A DNA stretch of 55,045 nucleotides from Aigarchaeota archaeon (lineage in GTDB: Archaea > Thermoproteota > Nitrososphaeria_A > Caldarchaeales > Wolframiiraptoraceae). The notes beneath the pieces are model-generated. The model had not been told where the DNA came from. It ran no database searches and saw only the letters and a list, made by a program, of their open reading frames with translations. The translations under genes were made by a program, and so were the position numbers. The stretch lies in contig JANXDW010000014.1 of NCBI GenBank assembly GCA_025058515.1, positions 1 to 55,045 on the forward strand. Direction: 5' to 3'. Positions 9,314-17,341 of this stretch are shown here, one piece after another (the stretch's first letter is position 1; each line of letters begins with the position of its first letter).

Positions 9314-10894
9314 TTGAAAATGGGCGAGGATAGGCTCATACCTAGGACCATGGCCTCCCAGCATCCAGATAATGCAAATATTCCGAGCTGGGGTATTAGT
9401 GAGGTGATAGCTGGAGAAGATGAAGTATATGAAGCATATTACGATTACGCAGTGCTAGGATGTCAAGAAGTCATGTGGGATGCGGAAGGTAAAGATATAG
9501 ACCCACAGGTCGTAAGGAAACTTCTAAGTAAGTATAGAGACTACTTCAATACTAAGAAACTAGGTGAAGACATCTTCTTAACATTAAGGCTGCCCAATCC
9601 ATCAATAGAAACATCTGAAAAGAAAGTATTCATAGAGACGCTTGAATCTATACCTAAACACAATGATGTCGCTGCCGCTTTCTATGGTGATCCTTCTAAA
9701 GAATATGTATTTGAAGTGATCTTTCCATTTACTAAAACCCATCTTGATATATTGAGAGTTGAAGAAAGTTATAGGAAGGCTGTCGTTCAACCTTTTGATG
9801 AGCGGATAGATTATCAAGGTCTCAAGCTTAAGGAATTCGTTGGAGAAGTACATCCTAGAGAGATCAAAGTAATACCTCTCCTAGAAGATATGGAAAGCCT
9901 CTTAGCATGCGATCAGATAATTTCAAGATACATAGAGATAGCATCACCGAGTTATATGAGAGTCTTTATTGCGAGGTCGGACCCAGCTTTAAACTATGGC
10001 TTTACATCTGCAGTACTACTAGCTAAGCTTTCCCTCTCAAAACTACGTAGAGTTGAAGAACGCTTCGGAATACCGATTTACCCTATAATCGGAGCTGGAA
10101 CTCTTCCTTTCAGAGGTCATAACTCTCCAGATAATATTGAAGGTTTTCTAGAAGAGTATAGAGGAGTCTGGACGGTGACTATCCAGTCAGCTTTCAGATA
10201 TGATCACGAAGAAGAGAAAGTAGTAGAAGCTATAAGGAGATTGAACAACGTGCTTCCAATAGGTAGAGCTGAAGACTTAACAGAGGTGGAAGAACCTATT
10301 CAGCGTATTATTCAGAAGCTTTCATTAAGATATCAAGAATCTTTAGAGTTATGCATAGATGCTGTAAACTATGTGGCTACACTCATCCCTAGTAGGAGAA
10401 GCAGAAAGCTCCACATTGGGTTATATGGGTACTCTAGAAGAGTGGTTGGAAAATCTCTTCCAAGAGCTATACCATTCACTGGAGCCTTCTACTCACTTGG
10501 TATGCCGCCTGAATTTATAGGTCTAAGAGCTTTGAAGAATCTGAGTGAAGAAGAGTTCGATGTATTGATGGAGGCTCATAAGAGGTTTAGGGAAGACTTG
10601 TATCAAGCTGGAAGAAGAGTGGTCTTAGAATCTATCTCGCTCCTCTCAGATTATAGAGAAAAGTTATCGAGAAAACTATCCCTCGAGTTTCTCCAAAGCT
10701 TCATACCATTGTATCTTGAAGATCTTGAAACGGTCTCTAGTATTTTTGGTATCAGGGTAGGCGCCAAAACACTATCTGATAGAAGATATGCTAACATTGT
10801 AGAGAATTTTACAATATCATTAATAGAAGAAGAATATGATAAGGCTAGAGATGAGTTGGTCGAAGCAGCAAAGATGAGGAGAGCGATAGGGTAG
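9314..10894 (+). CDS. ppcA: Phosphoenolpyruvate carboxylase, archaeal type (PpcA)
   Basis: A 526-residue enzyme of the short archaeal PEP carboxylase family, about half the size of the bacterial enzyme. It opens with IPRTMASQHPDNANIPSWG, the archaeal signature, and contains LTLRLPNPSIE, FEVIFPFTKTH, PLLEDMESLL, PIIGAGTLPFRGH (catalytic/PEP-binding region) and the C-terminal IPFTGAFYSLGMPPEFIG. It fixes bicarbonate on PEP to give oxaloacetate, an anaplerotic step that pairs with the malic enzyme at 23.3 kb. The start is TTG 9314 or ATG 9320; neither has a clear Shine-Dalgarno site. Confidence 0.95.
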   Translation: MKMGEDRLIPRTMASQHPDNANIPSWGISEVIAGEDEVYEAYYDYAVLGCQEVMWDAEGKDIDPQVVRKLLSKYRDYFNTKKLGEDIFLTLRLPNPSIETSEKKVFIETLESIPKHNDVAAAFYGDPSKEYVFEVIFPFTKTHLDILRVEESYRKAVVQPFDERIDYQGLKLKEFVGEVHPREIKVIPLLEDMESLLACDQIISRYIEIASPSYMRVFIARSDPALNYGFTSAVLLAKLSLSKLRRVEERFGIPIYPIIGAGTLPFRGHNSPDNIEGFLEEYRGVWTVTIQSAFRYDHEEEKVVEAIRRLNNVLPIGRAEDLTEVEEPIQRIIQKLSLRYQESLELCIDAVNYVATLIPSRRSRKLHIGLYGYSRRVVGKSLPRAIPFTGAFYSLGMPPEFIGLRALKNLSEEEFDVLMEAHKRFREDLYQAGRRVVLESISLLSDYREKLSRKLSLEFLQSFIPLYLEDLETVSSIFGIRVGAKTLSDRRYANIVENFTISLIEEEYDKARDELVEAAKMRRAIG

Positions 10895-11057
10895 AAAACA
10901 TGTTAAAAAGAAGTCATGTGTGAAAGTTTTTAGAACATGCTAGATAGAATTATTCTTAGAATATGCTGTTATAAGTATATGATTGTGTTTCTTAGAGGGT
11001 TCATCAGCTCAGATTGATGTATAAGCAGAGATCATCATCTAACCTAACTTACTGTAA

Positions 11058-11205
11058 GCATGGGCTGTTAAGGTAGGCGATCATGCTGCATGCAGACCAA
11101 ATTAGAGACAGCCGACCCACACCTAAAAACTCGGAGAGAAGGCGACCATAAAGTCGCCGACACTAGGAAGGAGGAGAAGCTTGAAGAACTTCAACTGGCA
11201 CTGAG
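11058..11205. ncRNA. Candidate structured RNA, GC-rich island beside tRNA-Ser
   Basis: This stretch has no open frame on either strand. By hand count it is about 53% GC from 11058 to 11158, well above its surroundings, a common sign of structured RNA in AT-rich thermophiles. Visible pairings are GGCTGT (11063-11068) with ACAGCC (11108-11113), the palindrome CTGCATGCAG, a perfect hairpin GGCGAC-cataaa-GTCGCC (11141-11158), and TTGAAG-aa-CTTCAA near 11181-11194. It lacks the RNase P GAGGAAAGUCC box and SRP helix 8 motifs. An H/ACA-like guide is possible because ACA trinucleotides follow both stems. Strand and ends are uncertain. Confidence 0.4.
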
Positions 11206-11218
11206 TATACAAATGTTA

Positions 11219-11355
11219 CGCCGGGGGTGGGATTTGAACCCACGAGCCCCGTCTCCCCAAATCTAGATCTTTATGGGGCATCGGCTTACTAGTTCTTCTA
11301 ACCATTTATCATGTGATCTCGAGGCCGACCCTTTACCTAGCTAAGGTACCCCGGC
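11219..11355 (-). tRNA. tRNA-Ser(CGA) with an anticodon-loop intron and a probable variable-arm intron
   Basis: Read on the minus strand: acceptor GCCGGGG pairs with CCCCGGC, discriminator G, no encoded CCA. The D-stem is CCTT/AAGG, the anticodon stem TCGGC/GCCGA with loop CTCGAG-A (anticodon CGA, Ser), and the T-arm GTGGG-TTCAAAT-CCCAC. A 31-base intron (11287-11317) interrupts the loop after position 37, the canonical archaeal site. The variable region (11244-11280) is 37 bases, about 20 more than a class II arm needs. GCCCC and GGGGC at its ends can pair, leaving an insert with its own CCCC...GGGG stem, so a second intron is likely. Confidence 0.9.
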
Positions 11356-11407
11356 CCAGATCATCATATTTCTTGGGAATATTTATTCTTAGAAGATGTT
11401 TAAGGAT

Positions 11408-12001
11408 TTATATCTTTGCTATTATCTTATCAGGTTCTGGATAGAGTTGTCCGAAGAACTGTATTAGTAGATATTCTATTGTAGCGGCTACCAAGAGTAG
11501 TAATGCTGTAACTATCAATGATATCAAAACCCATCTATACTCTCTCTTAATCTCTCTCTTAAAGATACTGTATGAAAATATTATGCTCTCAGCGAACGCA
11601 GTCCCGTATGCTAGAAACTCTACTAATCCATAAAATGTTATTATCGCTATTGAGATCAATAGTATAGATGGTATTCCAGTAGAGGTAGCCAGTGCACCCA
11701 TAATCCTTCCTGTTACGTAGATTGCGTATCCTCCAACTATAGGTCCAACAACTGGGATAAATATCAATAATGATACAGTAAAGTTGTTGAGAAATATGTC
11801 TAAGATAGTGAAGTTCTTCTTCAAAATCTCTTCAGCTTGCTTTAGTAAAGAATCTAGCTCTTCACTAGAAAATGGCATCATCGATGAAATATAGAGAACT
11901 GTAAATAGTAGAATTGTTAGTATTACGGTTAAGATTATTCTTTTCTTAATATCTATGATTCCACTCGAGAAAAATCTACTACTTCTCAAGGTAACCATCA
12001 A
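11408..12001 (-). CDS. SpoIIM-like (DUF95) membrane protein
   Basis: A 197-residue membrane protein with about four to five helices. The arrangement (first helix, soluble loop with FSSEELDSLLKQAEEILKKN, a NNFTVSLLIFIPVVGPIVGGYAIYVTGRIMGA segment, then ITFYGLVEFLAYGTAFAESI) matches stage II sporulation protein M family members, in which an N-N pair is followed by a G-rich helix and an H/YG-x-x-E motif. Archaea do not sporulate, and the role of these proteins there is not known. The start overlaps the end of the PGI/PMI gene by 23 bases, so the two are likely co-transcribed. Confidence 0.6.
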   Translation of the reverse strand: MMVTLRSSRFFSSGIIDIKKRIILTVILTILLFTVLYISSMMPFSSEELDSLLKQAEEILKKNFTILDIFLNNFTVSLLIFIPVVGPIVGGYAIYVTGRIMGALATSTGIPSILLISIAIITFYGLVEFLAYGTAFAESIIFSYSIFKREIKREYRWVLISLIVTALLLLVAATIEYLLIQFFGQLYPEPDKIIAKI

Positions 12002-12923
12002 TACTCCTTAATATCTTCTCATTAACTTTATTCTTCTCTTTGAGTTTCGGGATTACTTTCAATACCATTGGATCTGCATCTTTAAGAACTGCTAAATATA
12101 GGCTTATATAATCAACGAGGATAAGCATAGACAATACTTCTTCTATCAAAGTATCTCCATCAACCTTCAATTCAACATATCTTTCATCAAAATATTCTGA
12201 GAGTACTCTATAGATCTCGATAATAGTTTCATTTTCATCCGAGATCCTTGGCACTAACAGTATAGATTCTTCTCTTATTGCTTCTACATCATTATGGAGT
12301 GCTTCGGGAAGCTCAGATAGATGGGCGAATTGCTTAGAGTTCTCATTTAATTGACATTTTAATCTATATCCTATGGGGATAGCTTTACCATAAGCATATA
12401 TTACTGGAACTCTTCCAAATATTTTGGTAGCTGATCTTTTCGCTAAATTATCGGATAATGGAACAGTGTAGTATTGTTTCTCATGAAATCTCTTCACCTT
12501 ATCTATAGAGTATTCTATATTTCTAATCCCTATGTCTAGAGATTTTAATAATCCGAGGATAGCTCCAAGAGTATGTGGAAGAGCATATCTAGGCGGGATG
12601 TTTGGCTCTAGTAATACTATTGGTAGATTCTTCTTCTCAGCTAGCTTCTTTAACCTTCCACCAGAAGTAATTATGAAGATATTCGGATTAGTATCTATAT
12701 TGTTTAATAGCGTTGGAAATAACTCTGCGGTATCTCCAGAATAACTTACAGCGATCGTCAATTTATCTGATGATATCTTTATCGGAGGATAATCTCTATA
12801 AACTGAGATCTTTAAATCTTCGATTAGAGATGAGGTAATATCACCCGCTATAGCAGAACCGCCTATTCCTAGATACACTATTTCTCTACACTTAAACTCT
12901 CTAAATCTTTCCCCAATCTCCAT
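11979..12923 (-). CDS. Bifunctional phosphoglucose/phosphomannose isomerase
   Basis: A 314-residue protein with two SIS domains. The first has YLGIGGSAIAGDI and IAVSYSGDTAELFPTL (sugar-phosphate binding), then ITSGGRLKKLAEKKNLPIVLLE. RYALPHTLGAILGLL is typical of archaeal PGI/PMI, and the C-terminal half holds the catalytic EALHNDVEAI histidine segment. It interconverts glucose-6-P, fructose-6-P and mannose-6-P, feeding glycan synthesis. The ATG at 12923 leaves only 18 residues before the first SIS motif, fewer than in relatives. The frame continues upstream for 38 stop-free codons without any ATG, GTG or TTG, so the true N-terminus is open. Confidence 0.88.
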   Translation of the reverse strand: MEIGERFREFKCREIVYLGIGGSAIAGDITSSLIEDLKISVYRDYPPIKISSDKLTIAVSYSGDTAELFPTLLNNIDTNPNIFIITSGGRLKKLAEKKNLPIVLLEPNIPPRYALPHTLGAILGLLKSLDIGIRNIEYSIDKVKRFHEKQYYTVPLSDNLAKRSATKIFGRVPVIYAYGKAIPIGYRLKCQLNENSKQFAHLSELPEALHNDVEAIREESILLVPRISDENETIIEIYRVLSEYFDERYVELKVDGDTLIEEVLSMLILVDYISLYLAVLKDADPMVLKVIPKLKEKNKVNEKILRSIDGYLEK

Positions 12924-13040
12924 TCCTAGTTTAAGATACTTAGAGAAAGAATCTAAGTATCCTCGATTAATGTTGAAAGCTTTCTGGTAACATTCTCTCG
13001 AATATGTTTCAAGACTATCTAGGATTCTGATGCATCTTCA

Positions 13041-13394
13041 CCCCCCAACTACTCATAGTCCATCTCAAATATAATCGTATAAAATATTTACTGAAGTGTT
13101 TAGAATCTTGAATCTATCTCTGGAAAGTTCTCTCCAAAGTGCTATGTGTTAAGTTGAAAAATTGTTAATAACTTAGAACACTGTAGATATTGATTTAGGT
13201 AAGAGTGGGCTCTCTAAACCTTAGTAAAATATATGTAGTAGAAGGTGAAGACTCTCCAATTCTGAAAAACATTAGTTTTTTATGTGATTAATACTTGAAT
13301 ATATTCTTGTTCTACTTCTATTATATAAGGGCACCTCTATCTTCGGATACCCCTATAATAGATAAAACCTACTAGTTTTAAGAGAGATCTTGAA
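13041..13394. other. Non-coding stretch before the winged-helix gene
   Basis: AT-rich sequence with no gene seen on either strand. It should hold the divergent promoters of the PGI/PMI gene and of the gene at 13395. A TATA-like ATTATATAAG lies near 13320-13329. Its distance to 13395 (about 70 bases) would leave a leader of roughly 40 bases. Confidence 0.4.
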
Positions 13395-13826
13395 ATGAAT
13401 CATCAGAATCTTGAGAAGATTGTAGAAGATTTAAAACATAGGATAGAGATTCTCGAACTAGCTCTCGATACGATCTTGAAGAAGGTCCCAGAAGTGAGGA
13501 TAAGCATCGAGATCCCTAAGATTATCTTGGAGAAGAAGCCTGTATTCGTGAAGATAAAGAGTAGCGAGCTCCATGGACGAATTATTCTACTTGCTCTCGA
13601 TGGTTTTCTAGATAATTGGAGAACTGCAGGCGATATTACTACAGAGCTTGTTAGAAGAGGTTGGGCACCTAGAGATTTTAAAGAAGTGAGACCTGTTTTA
13701 GAACATCTTGTCTCTCTCGGTCTTATAAATAGAGTAAGATCTACAAAGAAGAATAAGGGTAGAAGAGCTAAGTGGTTGTATAAAGCTTCAGAAGATATAG
13801 AACAGAAGGTAGAGCTATTACATTAA
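13395..13826 (+). CDS. Winged-helix DNA-binding protein, unknown family
   Basis: A 143-residue protein I cannot name. Residues 1-30 form a coiled-coil-like helix (LEKIVEDLKHRIEILELALDTILKKV), followed by a beta segment (RISIEIPKIILEKKPVFVKI). Residues 60-125 look like a winged helix: ILLALDGFLDNWRTAGDITTELVRRGWAPRDFKEVRPVLEHLVSLGLINRV, then a basic wing KKNKGRRAKWLYKA. It is probably a small transcription regulator or chromatin-associated protein. The start is ATG 13395. Confidence 0.6.
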   Translation: MNHQNLEKIVEDLKHRIEILELALDTILKKVPEVRISIEIPKIILEKKPVFVKIKSSELHGRIILLALDGFLDNWRTAGDITTELVRRGWAPRDFKEVRPVLEHLVSLGLINRVRSTKKNKGRRAKWLYKASEDIEQKVELLH

Positions 13827-13918
13827 GAATCTGGAAAAGATCTTATCTATAGTTTATATCTCCTATCCTCCACTATAGTGAAATATTATCTTGAAAGTAT
13901 CGTTAAGATTGTTTATCA

Positions 13919-14461
13919 CTATAGCTCATGTGATGATTCTACTTCATAATCTGTTCTAATGATCTGCTTTATCCTTTCTACCCCTTTTATCGACTCAATA
14001 TATTCTACAACAGAGCTTGGAACATATTCTCTCCAGTCTTCATCTTCGATCATCTTCTTTCTAATCAGTGTACCTACTAGCTCATCCCTCCTATAAAGTT
14101 CTATAGGCTTAACTACATATCCTTCATCTTGGAAGAGTATCTGGACAAGTGGATTATTTGAATAAACTATATCAAATCTTGGTGTAAGTGCTTTTACTCT
14201 TGAAACCCATAAAGAATGTTCTCCAATATCTGGGATAGGTACAAAGATCACCTTCTCTAAAGGCATGTTTTCTTCTTTAAGCATTAATCTAATCATCTCT
14301 ATTCTTTCTCCTGCTGTAAAAGGGTTCTTGAGGGTATAGCTGAACTGGGCGCTTCCAATACCTATGATTACTTCATCACATTCTTGAAGTATCTTTTTAA
14401 TTGCTGTTAAGTGACCGATGTGGGGAGGCTGGAATCTACCTATAAACAATCCACGCTTCAA
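13919..14461 (-). CDS. nadM: Nicotinamide-nucleotide adenylyltransferase (NadM)
   Basis: A 180-residue archaeal-type NMN adenylyltransferase. It has the nucleotidyltransferase signature GRFQPPHIGHLTAI at the N-terminus, then IIGIGSAQFSYTLKNPFTAGERIEMI, typical of NadM. GTLIRKKMIEDEDWREYVPSSV stands in the place of the second ATP-binding motif. It joins NMN to AMP to give NAD. It is transcribed towards the left, with RtcA 40 bases upstream on the same strand, so the two may form one operon. Confidence 0.93.
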   Translation of the reverse strand: MKRGLFIGRFQPPHIGHLTAIKKILQECDEVIIGIGSAQFSYTLKNPFTAGERIEMIRLMLKEENMPLEKVIFVPIPDIGEHSLWVSRVKALTPRFDIVYSNNPLVQILFQDEGYVVKPIELYRRDELVGTLIRKKMIEDEDWREYVPSSVVEYIESIKGVERIKQIIRTDYEVESSHEL

Positions 14462-14501
14462 AGACCACCAGCCTAAAAATATTAAACTAGTATATTAGCT
14501 A

Positions 14502-15572
14502 TTAGCTTCTTCTTAACCCTATTCCTTCTATAACTATCTTCGCTGTTCTACCTTCTACTCCATCTACTTCTATTCTACTATTAGTGAATAATCTACATAG
14601 TTCAAGGCTTGTAGATGTATGTTTAGTAAGGTTTGTAACTCTATATTCTGATATACCATCTGCTAAACACGCCCAGATAACTAGCTGATCTCCAAGATGT
14701 TTATCTACTGGTGCTTCTCTCTTAATCTCTTCTAACAATTCTCTAGAAGCTTCTTCAGCAATCCTCTCTGCAGGTACTCCTTTCTCACCTAACTTATCTA
14801 CACCTAGTATCATTCCATCATTCAGCTCAGCGAGTAGGATTATCCCACATCCTGGGTCTATCGAGCATTTTGGATCATTCTGCTGTAAAGCTTCTCTACT
14901 AATCTCTACATCGTATCCTTCTCCTCTAAGTATCTTCTCTGCAGTTGCCGCCATCCTCTCTACAATGTGTCCAGGTAACCTACAGCTATAACTGAGGCCA
15001 TGGATCTTCTTTACACCTTTAAAATCTACTAATCTTATAGGCTTTAATACATCTACGGGTGTTGATTGAGCTCTAACTACTCCTCCACCTCTCGGGTAGA
15101 AACCTCTCTTAACTAAATCTATCTTAAATCTTCCACCCATCTTCTCTATAACTGGTAGTAGTACTTCTTGTAAATATTCTATGGGAGGGGCTAAGGGATT
15201 GTTCGTCCCTCCTCTAAGCTCTATGGAGACTGGGCTAGATGTAAAACACATTGTAGGCATCAGGCTTTGAAGCATCAATGTAGTGCTACCAGCTGTTCCT
15301 GCATCAAATTTGAGAGAACCTCCTTGAAGCCTCTTCATAGGTTTAAAGATTATTTCTAACGAACCTACACTCAATCCAGAGACTTCGGCTGAAGCTAATG
15401 TGGCCACGGCTTTTACAGCGGTGAGATGCTGAGGTCTAAGACCTGGATTATCACGTTTAACTCTAATATTCTTTATCTTGATAGGTTTAAGTAAGACAGC
15501 AGAGAGTGATACAGCATTTCGAAGTATCTGACCTCCACCCTCACCCATAGACCCATCAATCTCTAACAACAT
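14502..15572 (-). CDS. rtcA: RNA 3'-terminal phosphate cyclase (RtcA)
   Basis: About 356 residues from the ATG at 15572 (a GTG at 15584 would add four). It begins LLEIDGSMGEGGGQILRNAVSLSA, the RtcA signature, continues RVKRDNPGLRPQHLTAVKA, AGSTTLMLQSLMP and RGFYPRGGG, and ends with the active-site histidine region PVDKHLGDQLVIWA. The enzyme converts RNA 3'-phosphate ends to 2',3'-cyclic phosphate using ATP, through a His-AMP intermediate. Archease at 4.4 kb is another RNA repair or splicing partner. The gene is on the same strand as nadM. Confidence 0.95.
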   Translation of the reverse strand: MLLEIDGSMGEGGGQILRNAVSLSAVLLKPIKIKNIRVKRDNPGLRPQHLTAVKAVATLASAEVSGLSVGSLEIIFKPMKRLQGGSLKFDAGTAGSTTLMLQSLMPTMCFTSSPVSIELRGGTNNPLAPPIEYLQEVLLPVIEKMGGRFKIDLVKRGFYPRGGGVVRAQSTPVDVLKPIRLVDFKGVKKIHGLSYSCRLPGHIVERMAATAEKILRGEGYDVEISREALQQNDPKCSIDPGCGIILLAELNDGMILGVDKLGEKGVPAERIAEEASRELLEEIKREAPVDKHLGDQLVIWACLADGISEYRVTNLTKHTSTSLELCRLFTNSRIEVDGVEGRTAKIVIEGIGLRRS

Positions 15573-15768
15573 TACTAGATACACTCTCTATATGCTCATT
15601 CTTAAATTAGACTTTAAATATAATTTTTATACAGAAGGGTAGTCCGTTGACATTATCTTACTATACTTGTTTAAACTAGATGATAACTCAATCTTCTAGC
15701 GTATCTTAGAAAGACTTATGGAAGATAGAGATTATATGGATGAATAGAGTTTGTTATCATGAGGTTCT

Positions 15769-16572
15769 ATGTCTAGCCAATCTATAATCGCTCTAATTAC
15801 GGATTATGGGATCAGAGATACTTATGTAGCTCAAGTTAAAGGAGTGATCCTCTCGTATAGAAGAGATGTAGTTATAATAGATGTTACTCATGAAGTTGAA
15901 CCATTCAATGAGGTTGAAGCAGCTTTCTTATTGACAACCTATGTACCTTATATGCCTCCGAAGACGATCCACCTCTGCATAGTAGATCCCAAGGTAGGAG
16001 GTGAGAGGAGACCTATAGTAATCGAGACTAATAGAGGAGATTATTTTATAGGACCAGATACAGGCTTCATGATCCCGGCTGCAGAGATATTGGGTATAGT
16101 CAATGTATACGAGATTGATGAGTCTAAGCTTGGGAGAAGATTTAGTGAGACTTTTCATGGTAGGGATGTCTTTGCGCACATTGTAGGTAAGTTATCTACT
16201 GGAGTTGACTTAGATGAAATTGGAAAGCCTATATCAGATTACAAGCGAGTCGAGATCCCTAAACCAGTCTTTAAAGAAGACATCATAGAGTCTACGGTAT
16301 TACATGTAGATAGGTATGGAAATGTTATTACAAATCTTAAGTTCGGTGAGTTTGAGATAAGCTTTGGAGATATTCTTGAACTACATATTCTCAACGAGGT
16401 TGTAAGATGTCCTCTCGTCCAATATTATAGTAAAGTAGATGAGGGCTCTTTCCTTACAACAGTTGGGGGATCGGGTTATATAGAGGTCTCTATCAATAAG
16501 GGAAACGCTTCACAGAGACTTGGTCTAAAACCAGGGGATAAACTTAGGATCAGATTAATTAAAAATATTTAA
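15769..16572 (+). CDS. S-adenosylmethionine hydroxide adenosyltransferase (SAM hydrolase, DUF62)
   Basis: A 267-residue protein of the DUF62/duf-62 SAM hydrolase family. Key segments are ALITDYGIRDTYVAQVKGVI, IIDVTHEVEPFNEVEAAFLL, CIVDPKVGG, GPDTGFMIPA and the family motif FHGRDVFAH. The C-terminal half is a beta-barrel domain (VLHVDRYGNVITNL). These enzymes split SAM to adenosine and methionine with water as nucleophile and are relatives of fluorinase. The proteasome beta gene follows after 40 bases on the same strand. The physiological reason for SAM hydrolysis in archaea is not known. Confidence 0.9.
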   Translation: MSSQSIIALITDYGIRDTYVAQVKGVILSYRRDVVIIDVTHEVEPFNEVEAAFLLTTYVPYMPPKTIHLCIVDPKVGGERRPIVIETNRGDYFIGPDTGFMIPAAEILGIVNVYEIDESKLGRRFSETFHGRDVFAHIVGKLSTGVDLDEIGKPISDYKRVEIPKPVFKEDIIESTVLHVDRYGNVITNLKFGEFEISFGDILELHILNEVVRCPLVQYYSKVDEGSFLTTVGGSGYIEVSINKGNASQRLGLKPGDKLRIRLIKNI

Positions 16573-16612
16573 GAGTTGGAATGAATAGTGAAGTGTAGAG
16601 TAGGGTGGTTTT

Positions 16613-17218
16613 ATGGCTTTCCAATATCCTTATCCAGGAGCTACTACGGTCGGGTTAAAGAGTAAGGATGCAATAGTTCTCGCATCTGAGAAGAGACTTA
16701 CGTATGGATACTTTGTCGTAAGTAAGACTGTTAGAAAAGTATTCCAAGTTACTCCAAAGATAGGTGTAGCATGTGCAGGCTTCGTTGGAGATATGCAGAA
16801 TCTAGTACGTAGTGCGCAAGCTGAGATAAACTTGTATAGATTTACATATCAGAAGGAGCCTGAAGTAAGGACTGTGGCGAAAATTTTATCAAACTACTTA
16901 TTCAGTAGTAGGTTTTTCCCATATCTTGCTGAGACTATAGTTGGAGGATTCGATGAGACTGGAGGTCACATATTAGTACTCGATCCTCTCGGCTCGATAC
17001 TTGAAGATGATTATGCAGTAGTCGGGTCAGGAGCGGAGATAGCGATAGGAGTTATTGAGCTCTCCTATAAACCTGACTTATCAGAAGATGCACTTAAAGA
17101 CCTTGCGATCAAAGCTATAAAAGCATCTATATCGAGAGATGCAGCAAGTGGGAATGGGATAGACTTCTTACTCATTACAAATAATGGTGTAAAATTAGCA
17201 GAAACAATACAACTTTAA
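16613..17218 (+). CDS. psmB: Proteasome beta subunit
   Basis: A 201-residue 20S core beta subunit with a short pro-piece (MAFQYPYPG) before ATTVGLKSKDAIVLASEKR. Counting from the VG pair, the residues that match E17, R19 and K33 of the Thermoplasma enzyme are present (E26, R28, K42). SRDAASGNGID (D166/S169 region) and the GSG loop are also intact. By the same count the Thr1 position is Ala10, with Thr11 and Thr12 next to it. The subunit may be catalytic through a shifted Thr11 or may be a non-catalytic beta. A helper with a C-terminal VYL tail is encoded at 24.8 kb. Confidence 0.93.
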   Translation: MAFQYPYPGATTVGLKSKDAIVLASEKRLTYGYFVVSKTVRKVFQVTPKIGVACAGFVGDMQNLVRSAQAEINLYRFTYQKEPEVRTVAKILSNYLFSSRFFPYLAETIVGGFDETGGHILVLDPLGSILEDDYAVVGSGAEIAIGVIELSYKPDLSEDALKDLAIKAIKASISRDAASGNGIDFLLITNNGVKLAETIQL

Positions 17219-17341
17219 CATAGTTTAATTCAATTCAAGCTTTTTCTCTTTCAGTTCCACAGTTCAACTATAGCTTATAATCTTATTGTTACTTCTTATA
17301 AATTTTACAATCAATTTTGTACATTATCGAGTATTTGAGGA

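Noticed and set aside
11001-11038. C/D-box-like motifs on the minus strand (ATGATGA, then CTGA-gc-TGATGA)
   Set aside because: Box C, D' and C' resemble a guide RNA, but no final box D follows within the usual distance and the first spacer is 19 bases, so the set is incomplete.
11041-11210. RNase P RNA or SRP RNA as identity of the structured island
   Set aside because: The conserved GAGGAAAGUCC box and the SRP helix 8 motif are absent, and the region is too short.
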